This document shows positions 32,792 to 44,700 of a DNA stretch of 64,000 bases, piece by piece. Both the position numbers and the translations under genes were made by a program. Under the pieces are notes generated by a model, which saw only the letters and a list, made by a program, of their open reading frames with translations, had not been told where the DNA came from and made no database searches. The stretch covers positions 18,398,749 through 18,462,748 of the forward strand of contig NC_061800.1 of the NCBI RefSeq assembly GCF_021462225.1, given 5' to 3'. Source of the DNA: Girardinichthys multiradiatus. Its lineage: Eukaryota > Chordata > Actinopteri > Cyprinodontiformes > Goodeidae. The first letter of the stretch is position 1, and the number at the start of each line of letters is the position of its first letter.

Positions 32792-35700
32792 ATGATGGAG
32801 TGGCGTGAGCAGTCCTCTGTCAGCAGCGAGGAAGCATACTTGGAGGCGCAGAGATGGATCGAGGTGAGTCAAAACTACATGAAACCTGTTGTTCTGGAGA
32901 TGTTTCAACACAGAGACTTTTGCATAAGTGATAATATTCTAGAAAAGCTCGTTTATTTCAGTGAGTCAATACAAAAAGTTAGACTAATTTAGAGCCATTT
33001 TAAACGGTATGATACATTACAAGCAATTATTTCTATTATTTAAGTGATGAAGGCTTACAGCTGAAGAAAGCCCAAAAGTCATTACATAAGTTCAATAAAA
33101 ATGTTTTTAATAGACAAGTCATATATTATGGCATACACAATTATGAAGAAAACTTCTGACTTAACATTATCACCCTCTTTGGCAAACGGTCATTATTGAA
33201 GAAGCTGCCTGTTCAGATTGCTGTATCCAAGCATAATAATGGAAAATGTATTGGAAGGAAAAAGTGTGGTAGAAGAAGGTGCAGCTAGAGTCAGAGCTTC
33301 AATAGCCTCCGTACACATGTTGAGCCACTCCTGAATCAGAGAAAATTTTAGAAGTGTCTTACTCTGGCTGAGTAGTAAAAGGAAACTTTTGTAAACTTTG
33401 CATTTTATTTGGAAGTCAAGATCCTAGAGTAAGGAGGAAGAATGGAGAGGCACACACTGCTTGAGGTCCAGTGTGAAGCTTCCACAATCTCTCAAGATTT
33501 GGGGAGCCATGCCATCTCTTCCTGATAGTCCAGTGTGCTTTATCACATCCTAATTGGTTCAGTGGAGTCTCTGGGGTTTTGTTCTCCCCCTTGCACTGTG
33601 AGGTGCAAATGGGGATTGGCGGGGGGTGAGTGGGGTGAGGGTGGAAGGGTTATGGCTCGGGTTTGGCTGGGGAGACGTCTATGGGGTTGGATTGCTGCGC
33701 AGATGGATAGGAGGGTGGGGAGGGTCTGAATGCTGTTGGGTGTAGGTTGTATATGGGTGTGAATGGGTACCTACGTTTGACCACCTCTCAAGCACTTGTA
33801 TTGTGGTTGGAATGTTATTTTGATTTTGTTTGTGTGTACACACAATATATATAAAATGTCATATGTCAGATGCTGATTTAATTTTCCAGCAGGACTTGGC
33901 ACCAGCCCACACTGCCATAAACTGGTTCGTTGACCATGGTGTTGGTCAGCGAACCCACCTGATCCCACAGCAAATCTGTGGGGTATTGTCAAGAGGAAGA
34001 TTAGAGACACCAGACCCAACAATGCAGATGATCCGAGGGCCACTATTAAATAGCCTGTATCAATGCAGCATGCATTTCAGTGTGAAATAACTTGTCAGTA
34101 ATGTTCAAATTCATTGAGATTCACATGTATGGCTGGAATTGGCTTCCTGTAAAATGTTTCAGCATCTTTTAGTGACAATTAACTTTCTGGCTGAATGTGC
34201 AGAATTATTAATATGTATAAATGTTGTGTCTTCTGATCTGATGTACAAGTTAACAAGATCAGTCTTTTTTTCTAAAGAGCAAAAGTAACTTCCCAGTGAA
34301 TGGCTGCCTTATCTCCTCAGAGAAAAGGTACATTGTGTTAAACCTATTCATCATTACACGGCTTTCGTCTACTTTTTCTTTCTCCAGATCTTGTCAAAAT
34401 CTGCTCATTGGCTCTTTTGTTTTTATGCTTCTGGGTTTTTGGGACTCTTGTCGCAAGCAGAAAAATTCAGACAAATGTATTAATAAAAAAGTGCAGCTTG
34501 TTCAAGCCACAGAGATTTTAAGAAATAATCCAGAACATTCTTGGTTTGTTTTGGTGTCACACGTTTATTCGTGATAGATATTTATGAGAAAGTCTTAAAG
34601 CAGTTGCATATTATGGGATATATAGTGTTTATGATCAATACAGGAAAAATAACACTTGTCGGTTTGGCATGAGTTGTTCTGAGATTCTGTTTTAGTTAAC
34701 TTCAGTTTTAATTATTCATGCAGCACCAGTTCTTAACATATGTCATCTCAAATCAAAAAACAAAGCTGTTCATTTCCTTATCAGTTTTTTGGTGATATAT
34801 TCAATCTCATGCAGTCCAATCATAGAGGCAAATCAATTATATAAGTTCCAATTTGATCGTTGTTATAATAGGGTTATATTGTAAACAGTAAAAAAATTAT
34901 CTACTATCTCACTAAGGTTAGCTGATTGCATCGGGTCATTGCCTTTGCAGCAATCCCTCCTGAACAAGCATCTGGAGATAGTGTAACAGAATGACTACCT
35001 TGTAACTGCAAGAAACCTCCAACAGAACTAGACTCAGTATGAGTAAAAATATGTTTTTGTGGTATAATTTACGCAAAGCTTCAATACAAAATGGATAACA
35101 GAAAAGTGACAATTGCTTAATATGCTTTTAAACATTTATTACATATTCATTATTTGTAGACTTTGGCAAAAACAAAGGATAAACACCAGCAAAGCTTTAA
35201 TAATTTTCTTGTTCTTCTTACCTGATAGTTGGGCTGTCTGCTTCAGCAAAGCCTGTGGTCAGCTTTTTAACTGATATTTTGCTCTTGGCTTGTCAGCTGT
35301 ATTTTTAAAATGGTGGTATATCAATAAAAGAACTGTTTTGTTTTTTTTTGCTACAGGAAGTATTTGGTAAAACAGACAGAATGTACTAGCATTCTCCAAG
35401 CCTACTGAATGGCAGTGTAGAGCAACAGGTTGGGGAGGGGCTCCTTCCATTTAGAATAAAGTCCAGTCAATTTATTTGGTCAAAAATGAGTTTAAACCAT
35501 AGGAACAGTATGACAAAAAGATTTAGTGGTTTTGAAATTGTAGTGTTTTAAAACTTTGAAATACCTTGATACGGGTATGCCTACTTGTAGAGATAACTGA
35601 CTTCCTGTTCCATGCAGTCCATAAAATTTAAACATACACTCTAAAAATACTCATAGATCTGCCAGAAACTATAGTTTCTAAAACGTCACATTACCTGGAG

Positions 35701-38700
35701 TTACAATATCTTACCATCCTCTTTCTTCTCATCTAATAAGGGAACAAGTTTTGTCCCCCCTCACTTTGCAAACTCCCAGCATGATGGCATCGACATGAAG
35801 CTGCTGCATGGCTGTAACTAAACAAATATTGTTCTGATTTCATGAAGGGGTGAATCTGAATGCTTTCAATGTGACATCAGCGTTTCTAGCATTTACACAC
35901 TAGCCCATTGTAGTGCCTTTGCCGGTGGGACCGGGGTGGGGGCATTAACATTGGTGACAGGGGCTGCAGCACTGGGCTGAAAGCTGCAGCGCAGGAAGGC
36001 GAAGGTAAAGCCCATGGAACTGTTCGATGAAAAGAATGTGGCGGAGATGTTTGGCGCGGTGGAAATAAAAGAGCAACAACAAACCGTACTCTGGCACAAG
36101 AGGAACTGTTTCCCCACTCAGAGAGAGTTTTTGTTGCTATTGGATTGTGCCTCTGACTGTTTAACAAGCTGCTTGGCTTCACAGACCTTTAAACTGAGGC
36201 ATGTGTGCACGACGAGGTTGGCGGTGGTGGTAAAAGACGAGACTAAATGGTCTAGAGCCAGTCACATGGACACATTCCAGGTTTTGCTGCCATGGCTGTG
36301 AACATGGCCCCCTCAGAGGCAGTCGGCTGTCAGCGCAGGGCACGGGGTCCTACGACCACAGGGCCTGTTAGAATAATGGAAGCTCTTGTTAACTAAATAG
36401 AAAAGCCTTCAAGTACCACTGTTATGACAACCTTGAACAAGTGGTGGTGTTTATGCAACTCACAGGTCAAAAGATCAAGTATATGGCCGCTTGTGAAGAC
36501 AATTAGTGATAATAATAGTTTGCTTCATTGAGATGGGTGTTCTCAACTTCAGTGTATTGTTTAATTTTTTTCAGTTCTTCAGAAAAAATTAGGCATCTGA
36601 ATTTTGTGGCCAAATTCCAAACTCCAATGATGTTAAACTTTGACCTGCTGATACCGATTTGAGCACATTCCAGCTTCTCTTTCAAAGATATGATTAACAG
36701 CATTCAAGCCTTATTTCTTCTGGAATTCCTGTAGTACTTCTTTATATTGGGAGAAGAGGCAACATCACACTGAGAATAAGACACGAAACCCTCTAAATAG
36801 GATATTAACATTTTGAAAACCAAGGCAAATCATAATGGTTTTGTCCTTTTTTACGCTGGCTTAGGGTCTTATATTAGCAGGGTTAGCACAGCACAGGTAG
36901 CATTGCAAAATTACCAGTCAGCAGTGTATTCCTTATGGTATGTAGACCCTTTTTTTATCTCTTTAGATTTCCAGGAGAGACGGGGCTCAAAACAATAAAA
37001 CAAAGCAATTTTGCTGTACTCTTTTTCAGCCTTCCTATCAGTTGCTGAAAGTCTTGCTCTCTCGCTTTTTTGCAGCCTGGATGTCAGACATGACAGGACA
37101 TGTTGTAGAAAATAATATTCTTACATCTGCGTCCTCTAATATAATTTATTGTTCCACTGATCTTAAAATACTGTAAGTTTGAGTCTTCCTCGCTCAGTAA
37201 ACGTGTTGCCGTCAGCACGACCTGGGAGCTGTTGCACATGTTTTGCGTCCCTGATTGTTAAATAGATTATATTTTTGAGTTTCCAACAAGCCTGTCAGCA
37301 ATCAGGATCAATCAAGATTAAAACGTGATGGTTCCAGGCAACAGCTGATTTCTTGGCAAATCTCCAGAAATATAGACTAAAGCTGACATGCGCTATCCCT
37401 ATTCTGGGAGTTTTCAGTCTGTGCTTGAATTTAGCAGCCAGTTATTCTGATGCTTAGCACTTCAAATATATGGATACATGTTTTTAGATAGAAGTATCAA
37501 ATTGTAATGTAAATAGGAAATTATATTTTTTAATGAAAAGAAAAAAGTTACACAGAAGACAGAAGTTCATGAAAAATATTCCTGGGGAACTGCTTTTATG
37601 AATGTTAGAAAACCTTCACACATGTTTACTAGACACTGTTGTTGTGCAGAACGGATCTACTACAGAGCCAAACCTTCACGGTTTTACCCAGAAGGGACTT
37701 CATTAAAAAGCAGTTCTTGTCTTAACATTCTAAAATTTATCTATCATGTCTGACGTGATTAGGGAAAAGAAAACATTTTCAAAAGGTGGTGGGATGCATT
37801 TTTCTCTCTGTTGTCCCGCAGCCAGTATCAAAGGAAAGACATCACAGATGAATGGAAAATTGATTTCCTATCCGTCAAGGCATTCCTTCAATGTCTTCTG
37901 CTGTTCTCACTGGGTGGAGACCCTTAAGTTGAGCTTCCTAAGAAAACAATCTGGTTTCCTATTTAAAGCAAGGATTAAAAAATTCCTTGGAAAACAATGA
38001 TAATATATTCGAGGCTTCTACAGCAATAAATTATTAAATGAACCAAAAAATCATAGAATATTAACTCAAGAGACAGTAGAGTAGTCTCTCCAGGAATGCC
38101 TAAATATCTAATGGAGCAGGAAAACCCTTTACAGGTTGAACAGGTGCCTGATGCTAAAAGCTTGCTCCAGTCTTTTCCTTTTGTTGTTGATTTCAAACTG
38201 AGAAAATATGATAATAAAATGATATTTTCCAATATGCCTAAGAGATATGTAGCTTTTTAGAGTATGTTGTTTGGAAAGCTGGTCATCCTCCAGTTTACTT
38301 ACACTGGTATTCAAAATTGCTTTGTAAGAAACTGCAGATCTTTAAGCAGGTTTTAATTAGTCTCACTCCCATAAATGCTCTAAATAGTCCAGATCAAGTG
38401 GGTTTTCAAAAGTGATACAAGTAAGTGGATCTACATGTAGTTATAAATCCTGTGTGGTATAAACCTGAATTAAAAGTAAGCTTCCTTCTAGTCCATGTTA
38501 TTCAGGAAACAAAAGATTTACCCATGCACCAGCTTTCTGCTTTTTCATTTTTATTGGCTTGTGTTTCCTAGAATTGGGAAAACCAAGGGACTACTGGATT
38601 TTATGATATCACACTTTAATCTTTCTGTCCCTATCCATGGAAACTGCGTGGAAAGGAAATTTACAGTTCATGTGAAACAAGGCTTCCTGGAGTTTTTCCT

Positions 38701-41700
38701 GGATAATTCACAAAATTTGTTTTGAATGTCTTTCTTGGGCTCTGTTTAAGATACAAAATGGTGTCAATCAAAACAGTAAATGTGTCTCTGTGGACATCTT
38801 TTTATTGTGTTTTGGAGAATTTCTGGAATGAAATTATTAATAACTTAGAGAGGTTCTGCAAGGGAAATGCTTGCTCTCTGCTACTCATGCTGCTGCATTG
38901 TTTTACCTTTGTAGAAACTCAGAATATGGACTAACCGTTAGTCACCCTCGCTCTGGAACATTTGGAGCCTTTTGGCTGTTTTGACAGAAGGTAATTAGAA
39001 CTGAGGCCCCATGCATTCAGACGTGTCAACATGACACAGGCCCTTACTCAGGAAGTCATTCACTGCAATGTACAAGTTGTAGCAGCCAGTTGTACCAATT
39101 GTGGTATTAATGGATTCAGCAGCTGAATATGTTTTGTTTTCAATTAGAACCTCAAAATATGGCGATAATGTTCCCTCTGTTGACCCATTCTTCTGTGCTG
39201 GAAGCACAAAGAATTTCAGGAATAATTAGTGGTTAGATGCTACATTAGGACAAACCAGGTTGGACTCGGGCTCCTGCATGAAAAAACATGGACTCCTTGG
39301 ATTACACTGCCTGGGCTCCCGCTAGAGTTTGTCCCAATAATATTTACATTTCCTTGTAGAAGTATTCATAACCCTTGAACTTTGTCACATTTTGTAGCAT
39401 ACATTGCAACATTATAACAGCCACTTCAAGGATTTTATATAATAGGTTCTGGAACGTTTGGATACATCCCTGGACCAAAGCTGTGTAGTGTTGTTTTTTC
39501 TCTCTCTCTCTCTTTGAGGTAAAAACAGTTTCCCCTAAATGGCCTGTGGCAAACTTTGGACAAAGCATGTTAAGGCTTTTTTCTAAAGGTTTTCCTGTTG
39601 AGAGATTCTGTCACCTGACCTGGGTTTTTTGCAGTTCCCCCAGAATTACTATGGGTATCTTGGCTATTTCTCAGATGCACTATCCAGTGATATGCAGGTA
39701 TTGACAACGGATAGGTGGATGTATAGATAGATCCTTTTCTTTCCCTTCACAATTATGCAATGCTTTGTGTCAGTCTATTACATTAAAACTGAATAAAATG
39801 CATTAACGTTTGCTGTTTGTAACATGATAAGTCAATAAAATTTTAATGCCTACTTTTGCAAGACATTATCATTTTGCTCAGCTATCAGAATCTTTATCCA
39901 TGAAGTACCAGAACCACATTTCTGTATCTTACTGCAGTGTAACTCAGGTGTTGATTCTGCTCATATGTTTAATCTCTCTGGTGAAACCAGACCGCCGGTC
40001 TGTCGTTCCAGATTAGAGCTGCTGATCTTGATGGATGATAATATCTCTAATAATAGTGCAGTAGACTAGTATTCTGTTACAGCACATCCAGCTTTTAGCC
40101 AGGGTGTGTCCCACACTTAATATCCTAATTGTCCTCTTTCAATCAGATTAGATGTCACTTTGGATAAGAAAATGTGAGGGGAGAGTAACATCAAAGTAGC
40201 ACCCTTTGAAAAGAGGATGAAAGATGTAATCATCCTTACTGAGCTGTTTCCACCTCTATTCTTTATTTGCATGCAGGTAAATCCCAGCAGCTTGCCCACG
40301 CATCCGTGGAACAGTAGGGGTCAGGATTTCGTACGCCAAGTGCAAAGGTCTTATTACAGCGTGTTAGACAAGGTTGTTTTTACTCTTTATAAAATAGTGG
40401 CTACTTCATGTGCAGCTTTCCGAGCCTCTCTTGTCTTGCTGTTTGTGTTTTTTTTTTATGGGGGGGTTAGTTGGGATACTAATATTGTCGATGAAAAAGA
40501 AGCCGTCTGAGCTCTTGTTCTGTGTTGGAAATAAAACAAGTATTTCTGACCATGTAGCTTGATCAAATCATTTAAAGATACATAGGGACCAGAGGCAGTG
40601 GAAGTGTGTGAGAACTTTAATCTTGTTCAGCTATCCTGGCATGGTCTAATTCTCTTGGAATGATAAGTATTTTGAGGCCGTGGCCATCTTAGGTTACCCA
40701 GGGCGTGTTCTGAGGTGTAGCGTAAATTGTTTTGGAAATAATAATAGTGGCTTTTAATCACCTCTAACTGTTCTGGTTTCTCCTGTCTAGTCAGTAATTA
40801 TGCTCTGTACTTAGCTTTGCAAGAGTCTGTCTCAAGTTTACTGTGAAAAATGGACATTGAACCAACACACGTCTGACTGGTAAAAGACTGTAAAGGAGAC
40901 CTGTTCATCTTGTTTTGCATTGTGTCTGAGAGGGTTTATATATGTTTTATAAATGCCAACAAGCGCACTTACTTTTACAGTGTAATGTAGTACACTTCTT
41001 AGAACCTACATGTTTCTTTGTTGTTGTTTTTTTTTTTGCTCAAATCGAGAACATTTATTTACATTTTAAAAGATCTAGAATATTTTTGCCTCTGGTTTTG
41101 TTCCTTCTTGAGCTTTCTGCAATAGCTAGCTGTGCTACACTGCTGATGCTGGCTTTAACATAAAAAGGAACGAGTTAAAACAACAACAGCAATATCCATC
41201 CATTTTCTATACCCGCTTCTTCCATACAGGGCCATAGGGGAGCTGGTCTACCTGCGAGCGGTCTACCTGCGGTCTACCTGCGAGAGGCGGGGTTTACCCT
41301 GGATAGGTCGCCAGTCCATCTCAGGGTGATACAGTGACACAGAGACGCATGGGACAAACGACCATGCACACCTAAAGCTAATTTAGAGAGACCAATTAAC
41401 CTGACAGTCATGTTTTTGGACTGTGGGAGGGAACCGGAGTACCCACAGAGAAGCCTGGGGAGAACAATCAAACGCCATGCAGAAATAACCCCGGCCGGGA
41501 GTCAAACCCAGGACCTTCTCGTTGCAAGGCAACAAATCTTTTATATGTCACCATCGTTCTAACTGACCAAACCTCAATGGGACGATTCTGTATGTGGACG
41601 GAATTTAGAGATTCAAATTGATGTGTGGGAAATGTGGAAACTTAGCTCAGTAGGACTACATTTAGCTAACTAAGGCACAGTTATAAAGGACAGAAATATT

Positions 41701-44700
41701 AATAAGGGAAAAACGTAAAAAACTAAAACTGAATTTCCACTCATACTTTATTTTTGTGTAAAAGCTAGGATCAGCAGTGTAGCACAGCTAGCTGCAGCAG
41801 AAAGTTAGAAAAGAAGCATAACGCTCCCATGAGCCATTGCTTCAAAAACTATTGGATTTATTATGATTTGCTCAGTTATTTCAGTACTGGTGTGGATCAG
41901 GAGTTTGCTTCCAAATTGGTCATTGATAAGCACTATAATAGAAGTTTCTCTGGTAGTGAGTCTTTAAAGGGATCTTGTTGATCCTTTCCTTTCAGTAAGC
42001 TGATTATTTTTACAAGAAGCCAGTCTGAGGTGACAGATTCCATCTGGGATATAAGCTCTGAAAAAGATTATAGTGTAAGATTTAGATCAGAATTAGAAAA
42101 AATGCTTTTTTTTTAAGAGCTAATGCAAAATATTTGTTCATCTGGACTTAAATGGGACACTGTTCTGGTAAATATCACACGCTTCTTTGCCGTTTTTTTT
42201 CATCAGAATGTGCAAGCAGATGCCGCTACGTTTCATTTTGTATTTTTGAGTTAACGGCCACTCACTTTAAATGAAACGTGTTTAAACAACCTTAGAACGC
42301 TGCATACTAGGCACACATTGCACTTTACACACAATGCTTCTCTCAATTATTATTTTATTTTTCAAACCCAAACACTGTTTTAGTAACATAGCCTTAGAAA
42401 ACATGCTCAAATTTCTGAGTAGGACTGCAGTGTAAACAGTTTTTCTGATTGTTTTTTGTTGTTGTTGTTGTTCATCGTAGGTTCGGCTTTATAGTGTATT
42501 TGACACGGACGCATTCCAACAAAACACTGCAGGAAGCAGGGAGTGGCTAACAGCATGAACTTTGTAATAAAAAAGCATTAAACATAAAGTTGCACACTTT
42601 TTCTGTACAGATGTTGTTTAAAAGAGAAGCTGCACAGGAAATGTAGGCAGGTGTCACTCTTAAAGTCCTGCATGTTTATGTCCGTGTTTGTACTGCATAT
42701 GTGCATCTGTTTGAGGCTGCAAACTATGCATGCAGTGTGCATGTTTGCTTACATAATGGTTCCTGGTGTTTCTGCAGCAGTGGTTTCAGATCATGGGAAA
42801 AGCATGAGGCTGTAACATAGTGCGTGCTCCTCCACTGTTCCAGCCTTGTGGCTTCTGCAGACTGACTCCAGTAAGTTTTAACACAGCCCTTACATTTCCC
42901 AGTGGCGTCCAGCATTAAAGTGAGAGGAACTCACCCACTTGGGGCCCCCTGAGGAATACCTGAAGGACCTTACTTAATGCTACCCTACAGAGACAGTGTA
43001 GGAACTCAGAAGGAAATACCTTTGACTTCCTCTGCTACTGTTCTCAACATCCTACCTTTATTCTCCAACCTTCCCCACCCCTCATCACATTCTGCCCCCC
43101 TCCCACCCTCCTTCTCTCCTCACCCAATCTTTGCTGGCTGTTGTTGCTCACTGTTCTTTGTATTCTTGCTTTTTTCCCCCCAGGCAGTAACCAAGAAAAA
43201 ATTTGGGAACGGCGACTTCCGATCAGCCCTGGAGAATGGAGTTCTGCTGTGTGAGTAAGTACTCCTTTTATCCCAGGCACCTCTATTAGGCCACTCATTC
43301 ATGAGGAATACCTCCGCTCTCCTCCACGTCTGCTCTCCCAACGTAAGTGTTGCTGATATTTCCCAGGCAGACCCCCTGCCAGGCTGCTGTTTGTTTGTTA
43401 GCTGCATAAACTGAGCCAGGGTTTCCCAGACGGAACAATGGAGGCTGTTATTTGTAGTCATTTGATGTTATCACGATCAGACTTTCTCTCATGCCTTGCT
43501 GGAAAAAAGGCAATCTGTTTCAGGAGGAGTTGTGTTGTCTGTTGGACAGATGTTATGAATCTGTGAATCGGGCTGGGTGCCATCCTTGCTGTAATGAGAA
43601 GCTGTGAAGTGAATGAAAAAGCTTCAGCTTTGACCACTGTAAGATTAAGAGCATGCTGCTTTCTAATTTACCCAAATGGATCAACGATGAGCCTGAGGAT
43701 CAGTTTTATGAGTTTTGTCTTTGCGACATTTGCTTGTGCATTGACTCAATAACTCTTCTCAATTAAGAAGTTTGTAAGGCAGAGCATAATGAAACTGTGT
43801 GCATGTGTGCGTATGTCTGCAAACTGCTTAACGGATAGTGATGTGATCTGCACATATCAGCAGGAGGCTGTAATTAGTAGCAGCCCAGGCAGTCTTCCAA
43901 ACCTTTATCGGCAGCCGCTAGAAGAAGAAGCGCCTCACTCTGCTGATTGGGGCCTGACTCTGGCAAACAACACTGTTAGCAGTTTTTTTTCTTTTTTCAA
44001 TCATTGAGCTGTCCGTCTATTCTCAGCACGAGGAAGAGGAAGGCAGATTAAATCACCTTCACCTATAGACCCAACCTCCTGCTCCCATTGTGTTGCAGAT
44101 ATCACAGTTTCTTGCTTGGAAAGGAATGTTCAGTGTTGCTCTCACACATGATTATATCCTACTCAGCTTAAGTATGTGTGTTTAATCTCATGCAAGTCCA
44201 TTGTTTTAACATTAAATGACCAACATGAAGCCGAATGACCCCCTCCCCACCCCACTTACATCCCTTCTTTACGTCTATTGACAGCCTATCCCATCCGCCT
44301 GCAGCCAGCAAATAGCTTCACCTCATATGGAGTTCTGTATCCTTGAAACAATGGATTCTTTAGTTGCTTGTTTTTAAAGCAACTTCCCATAACTGACTTT
44401 CTAAGCTCATTTATGCATAACTAGGTGTTCAAGGAATAGAAAATATTTGCTGACTGTGTATCATAAATTTTTGTGGAGAAAGGTCATATAATATGACTGT
44501 TGGACCTTACTAATAGAAAGCTTGAGGGCTGCTTATGGTCTTGGATTTAAGTACAGGTCCTTCTCAAAATATTAGCATATTGTGATAAAGTTAATTATTT
44601 TCCATAATGTCATAATGAAAATTTAACATTCATATATTTTAGATTCATTGCACACTAACTGAAATATTTCAGGTCTTTTATTGTCTTAATACGGATGATT

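Noticed and set aside
36014..36301. Open frame as a protein-coding exon
   Set aside because: No family resemblance and no convincing splice sites, so it is kept only as an unexplained GC-rich patch.
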